Shown here: one piece after another, positions 1-5,924 of the stretch | Layout of the letters: every line of letters starts with the position of its first letter | Numbering within the stretch: the first letter of the stretch is position 1 | Assembly: GCA_937900065.1 (NCBI GenBank) | Contig: CALCDS010000231.1 | Span: forward strand, 1-7,624 | DNA: 7,624 bases | Direction: 5' to 3' | Source of the DNA: an uncultured Clostridiaceae bacterium | GTDB lineage: Bacteria; Bacillota; Clostridia; Clostridiales; Oxobacteraceae | Made by a program: the position numbers and the translations under genes | The notes under the pieces: generated by a model | The model's input: only the letters and a program-made list of their open reading frames with translations | The model's database searches: none | What the model was told of the DNA's origin: nothing

Positions 1-956
1 TCCAAAAGGCCCCTTTGCGCTCTAAACCCCAGCTCCTTTTGTGCAAGAGTTGTGTCCGCATAGCACTTAGCTATATCGCCGGGACGCCTTTTTACTATTT
101 CATATGGTATCTCACGTCCCGTGACCTTCCTGAACGCTTCGACCACTTCAAGGACGCTGTATCCTCTTCCCGTGCCAAGGTTGTAAGTCACAAGGCCAGG
201 TTTAGTTTTTAATTTTTCCAATGCCTTTATGTGTCCTATTGCAAGGTCTACTACATGAACATAATCCCTTACTCCTGTACCGTCAACAGTATCATAGTCA
301 TTTCCATATATCTTCAGCTTTTTTAATTTACCGACTGCGACCTGGGTTATATACGGCACCAGATTGTTTGGTATACCGTTTGGATCCTCTCCTATAAGGC
401 CGCTTTGATGAGCGCCTATCGGATTAAAATACCTTAGTATTGCTATGTTAAGGCTGTTATCGGCATTATATATGTCCCTTAGTATCTCCTCTATCATAAG
501 CTTGGTGCGTCCATACGGATTGGTCGCACTTAGCGGAAAATCCTCTGTTATGGGAACGGTTTTGGGGTTTCCATACACTGTGGCAGATGAGCTGAATACT
601 AAATTTTTGACATTGAATTTCCGCATGGCTTCGCAAAGGTTCAATGTCGCTATTATATTATTGGTATAATATTCAAGCGGCTTTGAAACCGATTCTCCGA
701 CAGCCTTTAATCCTGCGAAATGTATTATGGAATCTATATCGTTCTCCATGAAAACCTTTTCTAGAATTTGCTTATTTAATAAATCCCCTTTATAAAACTT
801 TATTTCCTTTCCTGTTATCTTCTCGACCCGCTTTAGCGACTCCTCGCTGCTGTTTACAAGATTGTCTATTACGACAACTCCATAACCCGACTGCAGAAGT
901 TCTACACAAGCATGGCTTCCAATATAACCTGCTCCACCTGTTACCAGTATTGACAT
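1..956 (-). CDS. galE: UDP-glucose 4-epimerase, 3' end cut by window edge
   Basis: Interconverts UDP-galactose and UDP-glucose in the cytoplasm (Leloir pathway, and UDP-galactose supply for surface glycans). I translated 318 codons from ATG 956 to the left edge without a stop. The N-terminus MSILVTGGAGYIGSH carries the NAD-binding GxxGxxG (residues 7-13), and FAGLKAVGES follows at 80-89. The SDR catalytic set is intact: Ser within FSSSATVYG (121-129), Tyr148 and Lys152 in NPYGRTK. Family landmarks RYFNPIGAH (175-183), VRDYVHVVDL (229-238), YNLGTGRGYSV (258-268) and RRPGDIAKCYAD (290-301) are all present. The family is usually about 330-340 residues, so only some 10-20 C-terminal residues are missing. 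The start is set by GGGAGG (967-972), 10 nt upstream. It stands alone here, downstream of the repeat cluster. Whether galT or galK follows cannot be seen. Identity is very secure. Confidence 0.96.
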   Translation of the reverse strand, partial: MSILVTGGAGYIGSHACVELLQSGYGVVVIDNLVNSSEESLKRVEKITGKEIKFYKGDLLNKQILEKVFMENDIDSIIHFAGLKAVGESVSKPLEYYTNNIIATLNLCEAMRKFNVKNLVFSSSATVYGNPKTVPITEDFPLSATNPYGRTKLMIEEILRDIYNADNSLNIAILRYFNPIGAHQSGLIGEDPNGIPNNLVPYITQVAVGKLKKLKIYGNDYDTVDGTGVRDYVHVVDLAIGHIKALEKLKTKPGLVTYNLGTGRGYSVLEVVEAFRKVTGREIPYEIVKRRPGDIAKCYADTTLAQKELGFRAQRGLL

Positions 957-966
957 AGTATTTCAG

Positions 967-972
967 CCTCCC
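967..972 (-). promoter_or_regulatory. Ribosome binding site of galE
   Basis: GGGAGG on the minus strand with a 10-nt spacer to ATG 956. It supports this start, which also matches the usual GalE N-terminus. Confidence 0.75.
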
Positions 973-1008
973 ATTTTTAATATTTTAAATTTAGGCTACT
1001 AGGTTATA

Positions 1009-1061
1009 TTAAAGTATAGTGTTGATTTTCGAGCAATCCAAGTGAGCGATGTGAGCACTTT
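1009..1061 (-). repeat. Repeat unit, inverted copy L with an internal deletion
   Basis: Read on the minus strand, L has the same block order as the two plus-strand copies: AAAGTGC, a 16-nt variable segment, GATtGCTCgAAAATCAACA, then TATACTTTAA. It lacks about 29 nt that the other copies carry between AAAATCAACA and TATACTTTAA. That segment includes the GCAGA/TCTGC mini-hairpin. Confidence 0.6.
1013..1041 (-). promoter_or_regulatory. Candidate sigma-A promoter for galE inside the repeat arm
   Basis: On the minus strand, TTGGAT (1036-1041; 3 of 6 to TTGACA) is followed after exactly 17 nt by TATACT (1013-1018; 5 of 6 to TATAAT). Transcription would start near 1005 and give a leader of about 50 nt before galE. 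Both boxes belong to the inverted repeat copy at 1009-1061, so this promoter would be supplied by the repeat. The -35 match is weak. An AT-rich stretch at 975-990 could hold an alternative. Confidence 0.35.
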
Positions 1062-1065
1062 CGCT

Positions 1066-1170
1066 AAGTTCTTGGCGAGATTGCCGAAGCGAATCCTAGA
1101 ACTTTTGCGTGTTTGAACGAAGTGAGTTTGCAAAAGTTCTTGATAAGCAAGGCAATGAGCCTTAGAACTT
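1066..1170. other. Structured core with alternating complementary heptamers
   Basis: AAGTTCT occurs at 1066-1072 and 1134-1140, and its complement AGAACTT at 1098-1104 and 1164-1170, in strict alternation. Either the outer pairs form two hairpins (1066-1104 and 1134-1170), or the middle two pair as a longer 11-bp stem, AGAACTTTTGC (1098-1108) with GCAAAAGTTCT (1130-1140). The right hairpin also has AAGGC (1149-1153) pairing with GCCTT (1159-1163). This is visible directly. Any regulatory role is inference. Confidence 0.6.
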
Positions 1171-1250
1171 AAAAAGTGCGAACTGGCGAACGGGATGCTC
1201 AAAATCAACATTATAGTGCAGAGGACATCTGCCACCTTCCTATACTTTAA
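1171..1250 (+). repeat. Repeat unit R1 (direct copy)
   Basis: An 80-bp unit: AAAAAGTGCGAAC (1171-1183), a 10-nt variable segment (1184-1193), then a conserved 57-nt block (1194-1250) ending in TATACTTTAA. The block contains GCAGAGGACATCTGC, a 5-bp hairpin with a 5-nt loop. It is 54/57 identical to the same block in R2 (counted by eye). It forms the right end of the 242-bp unit. Confidence 0.85.
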
Positions 1251-1273
1251 AATAACTTTAACATAACCTAAAC

Positions 1274-1354
1274 AAAAAGTGCGAACGTGAAAGCGAGGAT
1301 GCTCAAAATCAACATTATAGCGCAGAGGACATCTGCCTCCTTGCTATACTTTAA
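1274..1354 (+). repeat. Repeat unit R2 (direct copy)
   Basis: An 81-bp second copy in the same orientation as R1, separated from it by 23 bp. The first 13 bases are identical to R1. The variable segment (1287-1297) is unrelated and one base longer. The 57-nt block (1298-1354) differs at three positions. Here the mini-hairpin reads GCAGAGGACATCTGC again, so the palindrome is kept while nearby bases drift. Confidence 0.85.
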
Positions 1355-1380
1355 CAGAGCTTAATTTTAAAATGCGCTCA

Positions 1381-2337
1381 TTACAGTGCATATTTTAAAA
1401 TTACAGCTATGGCTAACGTCATAACCATGGATGCATTTATGACCACTGAGTTTTTAACAGCCAGTATAAATGTATCCTTCTTGCTCTGCTTCTCATAAAA
1501 AAGCTTGATATTTCTATTTACAAAAATAAAAGTAAAAAGCACAAGAACAGAAACAATAGGCGCCACCTTTAAGATCAATGATATTATTAGAGAGCCATAG
1601 CCTATATAATATAATATTCTAAATACCTTTAATGCATTTTCCCTTCCAATATATATGGGAAGAGTGTACCTCTTATTCTCGATATCATCGTCCATGTCGC
1701 ATATGTTATTTGCAAACATTATATTTGCTATTCCGGCAGCCGGAGGAATAGATATCAAAATTATATATAAGATTTCAGGCACATTCATTTTTAAATCCAA
1801 AAAACCGGATTGCATGCTTATATTTAAAAGGTTGCGGTCAAAAACATGTATGTATATAGCTATGAATGTGATCATTATCCCCATAAAGCTGCCTGATAAT
1901 ATCTCGCCAAACGGTGTGTGGGATATGGGTACAGGACCGAATGAATAAAGTATCCCAATGGAAAATGAAATAACTCCAAGTATCAATATTGTATAATTGG
2001 TTTCAAAAAATAAAAGCAGTCCGAAAATCACTGCCAAACCCAGCAGTATGTAAATCACGGCCTTGACTGATGATTCTTTAAGATCATATCTCACAATGCC
2101 GTTATAATATCCGTAACCAAAACCGCGTTTTTTGTTTGCCCTCTTAAAATCCATATAATTGTTTATGGCCGTGGTGGCCATATCTATACAAATAAGCGAT
2201 GCAAACATGAGCAGAAAATTTTCTGCTTTGAACGTCCCGAACCTGTACGCCGCATAAAATGTCCCAAGCAAAAATGGGAATACGCTTGCCACCTTGGTTT
2301 GTATTTCCACCAGTTTTAAAAATCCTTCAGTGGGCAT
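1381..2337 (-). CDS. UbiA/MenA-type membrane prenyltransferase
   Basis: A 318-residue polytopic membrane protein with about nine hydrophobic segments (near 13-33, 41-58, 92-111, 114-134, 145-166, 188-208, 236-256, 259-275, 296-316). Family members transfer a polyprenyl chain from its diphosphate to an aromatic or other acceptor, with Mg2+ held by two Asp-rich motifs. Motif 2 is well kept: NNICDMDDDIENKRYTLPIY (210-229) matches the MenA pattern RDxxxDxxxGKRTL, with Asp214, Asp218 and KR at 222-223. Motif 1, INNYMDFKRANKK (58-70), keeps only Asp63 of the usual NDxxDxxKGxD. Its ATG directly follows the TAA of the upstream glycosyltransferase gene, and AAAGGGG lies 9 nt before it within that gene's end, so translation is probably coupled. 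No menaquinone genes are nearby. The family is clear, but the substrate is unknown and I withhold the symbol menA. Confidence 0.85.
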   Translation of the reverse strand: MPTEGFLKLVEIQTKVASVFPFLLGTFYAAYRFGTFKAENFLLMFASLICIDMATTAINNYMDFKRANKKRGFGYGYYNGIVRYDLKESSVKAVIYILLGLAVIFGLLLFFETNYTILILGVISFSIGILYSFGPVPISHTPFGEILSGSFMGIMITFIAIYIHVFDRNLLNISMQSGFLDLKMNVPEILYIILISIPPAAGIANIMFANNICDMDDDIENKRYTLPIYIGRENALKVFRILYYIGYGSLIISLILKVAPIVSVLVLFTFIFVNRNIKLFYEKQSKKDTFILAVKNSVVINASMVMTLAIAVILKYAL

Positions 2338-3153
2338 TTACACCGTCCCCTTTAGAGCCAATTTTTCATAGTGCTTGTATAAAGAGTGGAATTTTCCACT
2401 GTAATCCTTTTCCCACGGCTTTCTCTTGCCGCAAAAATGAAGGATTGCGGTATTGTTTATCACATAATCCATGTCACAGGCTCCATTGCTCATTATCTTG
2501 TAATATGTATAATACCTTGCATCATAATTATACAGCCTTTCATCTATGCTTTTTATCTTTTTTGAATACAGTGCATTCAATATATCCTGGTCAGGCATGA
2601 TGAGCTTAAGCCTGTTCTTCTCAACGAAATCATATATTGACTGTTCATCGATTGTTTGTCTCTGAAGTTCAAGGTTCATCAAAAGCACCCCGGAATTGTA
2701 GTAGGCATCGATATCATACGGGCTCCATCTTATCCTGTTGATTTCCCTGACAGATATTTTATTATGGCATGCGGCAGCATATAGATAACCTTTAATATCA
2801 ATATTATAAAGCTTATTTATTGGATTTATAACTAAAATGTCGGGATCCAGATAAAGTATGCGCTCAAGTTCATCCGGCAAAAATTTAAAGGCCAACAAGC
2901 GGTAATACATCTCTTTGGTATAATGGCGAAGGATCGGCGCATTCTTAAAATAGCTGTCATCGACACTCACTATTTTTAAATCGCTCTTATTCATTTTTAT
3001 GTATGAATCCAGGTTTTCAAGCTCCTCATCATTGATGTTTGAATACATAAGATATATTGAAAAACTCTCATCCGGATTATTTAAAAAAAGTGATTTAAGC
3101 ATTACTTTCAAAGGTTTAATGTACTTTGAATTCAAAGTAACAAGTATGTCCAT
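2338..3153 (-). CDS. Family 8 glycosyltransferase
   Basis: A 271-residue cytoplasmic GT-A fold transferase of family GT8, which includes general stress protein A, LPS galactosyl/glucosyltransferases and glycogenin-like enzymes. These retaining enzymes use a UDP-sugar and Mn2+. Visible landmarks are the N-terminal strand MDILVTLNSKY; RILYLDPDILV (98-108) with the metal-binding DxD at 103-105; YYNSGVLLMNL (151-161); MPDQDILNALY (186-196); and the C-terminal LHFCGKRKPW (238-247), which is the GT8 HxxGxxKPW metal and phosphate motif. The set is complete, so the enzyme should be active. The start has AAAGGAG about 12 nt upstream. It is the first gene of a two-gene unit with the prenyltransferase, its TAA abutting that ATG. 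The acceptor is unknown; a lipid or surface glycan is one guess. The galE nearby would supply UDP-galactose. Confidence 0.9.
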   Translation of the reverse strand: MDILVTLNSKYIKPLKVMLKSLFLNNPDESFSIYLMYSNINDEELENLDSYIKMNKSDLKIVSVDDSYFKNAPILRHYTKEMYYRLLAFKFLPDELERILYLDPDILVINPINKLYNIDIKGYLYAAACHNKISVREINRIRWSPYDIDAYYNSGVLLMNLELQRQTIDEQSIYDFVEKNRLKLIMPDQDILNALYSKKIKSIDERLYNYDARYYTYYKIMSNGACDMDYVINNTAILHFCGKRKPWEKDYSGKFHSLYKHYEKLALKGTV

Positions 3154-3175
3154 GCAAATAATCTCTCCTTTGGTT

Positions 3176-3187
3176 TAAAACGGTTTA
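3176..3187. promoter_or_regulatory. Possible LacI-type operator
   Basis: TAAAACGGTTTA is symmetric around a central CG at 5 of 6 base pairs, the general form of LacI-family sites. It lies just downstream of the candidate transcription start, where a bound repressor would block. Flanking bases do not extend the symmetry and the match to the CcpA cre consensus is poor (3 mismatches). Weak evidence. Confidence 0.2.
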
Positions 3188-3199
3188 CAGTCTGAATAT

Positions 3200-3228
3200 A
3201 TTCTAACAAAAGGATTCTTTTTTTTCTA
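3200..3228 (-). promoter_or_regulatory. Candidate promoter of the GT8-prenyltransferase unit
   Basis: On the minus strand, TAGAAA (3223-3228; 4 of 6 to TTGACA) lies 17 nt before TAGAAT (3200-3205; 5 of 6). TG sits one base upstream of the -10 box, as in extended -10 promoters. Start of transcription would be near 3193, about 40 nt before the glycosyltransferase ATG. The hexamers are imperfect, so this is a candidate only. Confidence 0.35.
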
Positions 3229-3253
3229 CTAAAGGTTACAACTTTTTTGAAAT

Positions 3254-3314
3254 ATAAAGATAAGGGTATTGCACAATGAGTAAGCAGTTCATTGTGCAAT
3301 ACCCTTATCTTTAT
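3254..3314 (-). terminator. Perfect 26-bp hairpin after the lacI-type gene, probable terminator
   Basis: Arms 3254-3279 and 3289-3314 are exact reverse complements around a 9-nt loop. The structure begins 11 bp past the regulator's TAG. The lower stem is AT-rich, ATAAAGATAA on one side and TTATCTTTAT on the other, so on the minus strand the descending arm runs into TTATCTTTATATTTC. That is U-rich but not a clean U-run. It probably terminates the maltodextrin operon or protects its 3' end. The length and perfection are unusual for an intrinsic terminator, so a mobile palindromic repeat is an alternative. Confidence 0.6.
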
Positions 3315-3325
3315 CGTACAAATCG

Positions 3326-4354
3326 CTATATTGGTCTTGTGGATTGCCCTGCGACAAGTTTTCCGTGAAATATTTTATGCTGTGCAGACGCTTTTTTGAG
3401 TATCACATCAAAGAGTATCTTTATAGTCTCCTCAGCCATATCCTCCACAGGCTGCTTTATGGTGGTTATCGAAGGATTGTAATAGTGCGCAATATCCAGC
3501 CCGTCAAATCCTGCAACCGAATAATCCCAAGGTACGCTTTTGCCAAAGTCAAAGATAGCCTTGCACGAACCTATTGCAAGCGCATCGCATATTGCAAATA
3601 TTGCCGTGAAATCCTCTCCTGATTTTAGAAGCTCCTTTGTAACAGCATATCCGTTCTGTATTGAATAGCTTTCGATTTCATCTTTCATAAACCTTATCAG
3701 ATTCTTATCGGGCAATATGCCGTTATCCGAAAGCGCCTTTAAATATCCGTTGAGCCTCAGCTTGCCTATGCTCTCATCATACATGGGCGCCGTAATGATT
3801 GCGATTTTTCTATGGCCCAGTTTGCACAAGTAGTCTGTCATCTTATAGCTCTCTTTAAAATCATCCACTGAGACCGATGAGCAGATATCTTTATCAGGTT
3901 TTTGCGTGGTTCCTATAGTGCTCAATACAAATGGAACGCTTATCTGGCTCAATTCCTCATTTGAGTGGGAGAAATTGCCTCCCAAAAAAACAATGCCTTT
4001 TAATTTCTTTTCCTTTATAAGTTCAATTGCAACTTCTATTTCATTTTGTTTATCATGCACTGTCTGTAAAATAAACGAATATTTGTTCCTCTTTATTTCC
4101 CTCTCAAATGTTTTGATCATTCCATTGAAAAATGGATTCGTTATACCCTTTATAAGCACTGCTATAACATCGGAATCAGTCCTCTTTAAATTGCGGGCGC
4201 TATTGTTTGGAATATAGTTGTTTTCCCTTATGACCTTCATTATCATTGCTTTGGTTTCTTCATTTATATCAGGATGATTATTTATCGCCCTGGATACGGT
4301 GCTTACGCCAACACCACATAACTTTGCAATATCTTTGATTGTGATTGCTTCCAT
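3326..4354 (-). CDS. LacI-family transcriptional regulator of the sugar operon
   Basis: A 342-residue cytoplasmic DNA-binding regulator. The N-terminal helix-turn-helix ITIKDIAKLCGVGVSTVSRA spans residues 4-23. The hinge helix NNSARNLKR (50-58) has the minor-groove-inserting Leu56. A two-lobed periplasmic-binding-protein-like sensor domain follows (VIAVLIKGITNPFF at 63-76, GHRKIAIITAP at 180-190, AIFAICDALAIG at 251-262, VAGFDGLDIAHYYNPSITTI at 280-299). Length and motifs are those of full LacI/MalR-type repressors. Four in-frame ATGs crowd the 5' end (4372, 4363, 4360, 4354). I chose 4354 because AAAAGGA (4363-4369) is spaced correctly only for it, and because MEAITIKDIA is the usual start; starting at 4372 would add six residues. 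It is last in the operon, 46 bp after malQ. The effector is probably a maltooligosaccharide, inferred from context. MalR is a fair working name. Confidence 0.92.
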   Translation of the reverse strand: MEAITIKDIAKLCGVGVSTVSRAINNHPDINEETKAMIMKVIRENNYIPNNSARNLKRTDSDVIAVLIKGITNPFFNGMIKTFEREIKRNKYSFILQTVHDKQNEIEVAIELIKEKKLKGIVFLGGNFSHSNEELSQISVPFVLSTIGTTQKPDKDICSSVSVDDFKESYKMTDYLCKLGHRKIAIITAPMYDESIGKLRLNGYLKALSDNGILPDKNLIRFMKDEIESYSIQNGYAVTKELLKSGEDFTAIFAICDALAIGSCKAIFDFGKSVPWDYSVAGFDGLDIAHYYNPSITTIKQPVEDMAEETIKILFDVILKKASAQHKIFHGKLVAGQSTRPI

Positions 4355-4362
4355 AATCATCA

Positions 4363-4369
4363 TCCTTTT
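4363..4369 (-). promoter_or_regulatory. Ribosome binding site deciding the regulator start
   Basis: AAAAGGA on the minus strand lies 8 nt before ATG 4354 and overlaps the alternative ATG at 4363. The upstream ATG at 4372 has only a weak GAAAAG directly in front of it. Confidence 0.55.
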
Positions 4370-4400
4370 CATCTTTTCACGCTATGCCTTTTGAACTTGT

Positions 4401-5885
4401 TCATCTTTGATACAATATCGTAAGCTTTCGTATCTTCTCTATCAAATCATCGGTCAGTTCACCCTCAAGCAACCTCCACTTCCAGTTGCTGCCCACGGTC
4501 GAGGGTTTATTTATCCTCGCTTCGTTTCCTAATCCCAAATAATCCTGCAAAGGTATGATCGCTAAATTTGCAACACTTGAAAAAGCCAGACGTATGAATT
4601 TCCAATTTATATCTTTTTCTTGACTAGAATCAATGCCAAGATAATCCCTTACAAATTCTTTATGATCATCATCGAGGTTATCATACCACCCTATTATGGT
4701 TTCATTATCATGTGTGCCTGTATAGACGACACAGTTTTTATCATAATTATGGGGAAGATAGTCTGCATTCTCTCTGGGATCAAATGCAAACTGCAATACC
4801 TTCATGCCCGGAAAACCTGTTTTCTTAACAAGTCTTGAAACGCTGTCCGTTAAAAAACCAAGGTCCTCGGCAATTATATCAAGCTTTCCAAGCCTCTTGC
4901 CTAGTTCCTCGAAAATATCATATCCGGGTCCCTTTTCCCAGGTGCCGTTTTCTGCCGTAGGTGCGCCGTATGGTATTGAATAGTACCTGTCAAAACCCCT
5001 GAAATGGTCGACACGCACAACATCGTATAATTTGAAGCAATAAGCGATCCTTTTAATCCACCATTCATAGGAAGTCTTTTTATGATAATCCCAATCATAC
5101 AACGGACTTCCCCATAGCTGTCCGGTCGGGGAGAATGAATCCGGAGGACATCCTGCTACAGCGACCGGTTTTTCGTTTTCATCAAATTGAAACAGCTCCG
5201 GATGTGTCCATGCATCAGAGCTGTCATATGCAACATATATCGGTATATCACCGATAATCTTAATGCCGTTTCTATTAGCATAAAGCTTTAATTTGGACCA
5301 CTGCTCGTCAAATTTAAACTGTATGAATTTAAAAAAATCGATTTCATGTTCATATTCACTCTTGAATTTTTCTATTGTTGTTTCTTTTCTCAATCTAAAG
5401 TCCCTATCCCATTCGCTCCAGCTCCTGCTTGCAAAATAATTTTTGACAGACATGTAAAGAGCATAATCATCGAGCCAGTATGCATTGGATTCAATGAACT
5501 TTTTAAAATCACCGCTGTTTTTGATTTCCGGATAGGTTCTTTCATATGCAGTCCTTAATACCTTGAACCTTGATAAATATATCTTTTCATAATCTATATA
5601 TCGGTCATTTCGGCCAAAATCATAAGCCTCACACTCCTCTTTAGTCAGTGAGCCTTCATAGGCCAATGTTTCTAAATCTATGAAATACGGGTTTCCCGCA
5701 AATGTGGAGAAGGACTGATACGGGGAATCGCCATATCCTGTAGGGCCTAAGGGCAGTATCTGCCAATACTTTTGATTGGCTGCACCAAGCATGTCTATGA
5801 ACTGATATGCATATTTTGAGAATGCCCCTATTCCATATTTTGAAGGCAAACTTGCAATCGGAAGCAGTATCCCGCTCTCTCTCAT
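4401..5885 (-). CDS. malQ: 4-alpha-glucanotransferase (amylomaltase, GH77)
   Basis: A cytoplasmic disproportionating enzyme that cuts an alpha-1,4-glucan and moves the glucanosyl part to another glucan or to glucose, so that short maltodextrins become usable by phosphorylase and glucokinase. The 494-residue length is typical of the short bacterial and plant D-enzyme type. The N-terminus MRESGILLPIASLPSKYGIG and the block YWQILPLGPTGYGDSPYQ (40-57) are signatures. Catalytic residues of GH77 are present: nucleophile Asp293 in VVRVDHFRGF (289-298), acid/base Glu340 in IIAEDLGFLTD (337-347) and transition-state Asp393 in YTGTHDNET (388-396). The mobile-loop region GCPPDSFSPTGQLWGSPLYD (245-264) is intact. 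AAGGGAG (5893-5899) sits 7 nt before the ATG. It follows the MalG-like gene after 39 bp and precedes the regulator. Identity is secure and no defects are seen. Confidence 0.97.
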   Translation of the reverse strand: MRESGILLPIASLPSKYGIGAFSKYAYQFIDMLGAANQKYWQILPLGPTGYGDSPYQSFSTFAGNPYFIDLETLAYEGSLTKEECEAYDFGRNDRYIDYEKIYLSRFKVLRTAYERTYPEIKNSGDFKKFIESNAYWLDDYALYMSVKNYFASRSWSEWDRDFRLRKETTIEKFKSEYEHEIDFFKFIQFKFDEQWSKLKLYANRNGIKIIGDIPIYVAYDSSDAWTHPELFQFDENEKPVAVAGCPPDSFSPTGQLWGSPLYDWDYHKKTSYEWWIKRIAYCFKLYDVVRVDHFRGFDRYYSIPYGAPTAENGTWEKGPGYDIFEELGKRLGKLDIIAEDLGFLTDSVSRLVKKTGFPGMKVLQFAFDPRENADYLPHNYDKNCVVYTGTHDNETIIGWYDNLDDDHKEFVRDYLGIDSSQEKDINWKFIRLAFSSVANLAIIPLQDYLGLGNEARINKPSTVGSNWKWRLLEGELTDDLIEKIRKLTILYQR

Positions 5886-5892
5886 CTTTCCA

Positions 5893-5899
5893 CTCCCTT
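5893..5899 (-). promoter_or_regulatory. Ribosome binding site of malQ
   Basis: AAGGGAG on the minus strand, 7 nt upstream of ATG 5885. The 39-bp gap to the MalG-like stop contains no promoter or terminator that I can see, supporting co-transcription. Confidence 0.6.
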
Positions 5900-5924
5900 A
5901 AAGTTGTTAGTATTTAGACAGGCT

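Larger units (their letters stand above)
1009..1250. repeat. 242-bp unit with terminal inverted repeats (MITE-like)
   Basis: The ends TTAAAGTATA (1009-1018) and TATACTTTAA (1241-1250) are exact reverse complements. Just inside them TGTTGATTTTcGAGCA (1020-1035) and TGCTCAAAATCAACA (1196-1210) are also reverse complements, apart from one inserted C. A second outer pair, 1000-1014 and 1256-1270, matches at 14 of 15 positions. No transposase is encoded. The layout resembles a small non-autonomous insertion or fold-back element, but no clean target-site duplication is visible. It may instead be a structured intergenic repeat. The interior (1062-1170) carries strong hairpins. Confidence 0.6.
957..1380. 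other. Gene-free spacer between galE and the prenyltransferase gene
   Basis: This spacer of about 420 bp holds no convincing gene. It contains the galE ribosome binding site and candidate promoter, a 242-bp unit with inverted ends (1009-1250), a second direct copy of the right-hand end (1274-1354), and a short AT-rich link (1355-1380). No hairpin with a following U-run is visible immediately downstream of the prenyltransferase stop. Transcription termination there is therefore unassigned, unless the repeat structures do it. Confidence 0.8.

Noticed and set aside
1..956. Truncated galE considered as a pseudogene
   Set aside because: All catalytic motifs are intact and the frame stays open to the window edge; the missing end is due to the window, not to mutation.
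999..1235. Minus-strand open frame of 78 codons with a GTG start
   Set aside because: It runs through the inverted ends and hairpin core of the repeat cluster, has no domain-like pattern, and its ribosome site is part of the repeat itself. Treated as a by-product of the repeat.
1171..1354. Direct repeats considered as a CRISPR array
   Set aside because: Only two direct copies, 80 bp long, with a 23-bp gap, and one inverted copy. Size and orientation do not fit CRISPR and no cas genes are near.
1331..1354. AAGGAGG followed by ATG in R2 (minus strand), a possible leader peptide
   Set aside because: The frame ends after five codons and R1 does not keep the same ribosome site, so there is no sign of selection on a peptide.
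1364..1373. ATTTTAAAAT palindrome as terminator of the prenyltransferase gene
   Set aside because: Only five A-T pairs with no loop and no following U-run; far too weak.
2259..2600. Plus-strand open frame of 113 codons opposite the GT8/prenyltransferase junction
   Set aside because: Antisense to two clear genes with intact family motifs; the composition is that of a shadow frame and no ribosome site is convincing.
3906..4217. Plus-strand open frame opposite the regulator gene
   Set aside because: Entirely within the LacI-type coding sequence; hydrophobic composition arises from the complementary strand of a Lys/Ile-rich gene.
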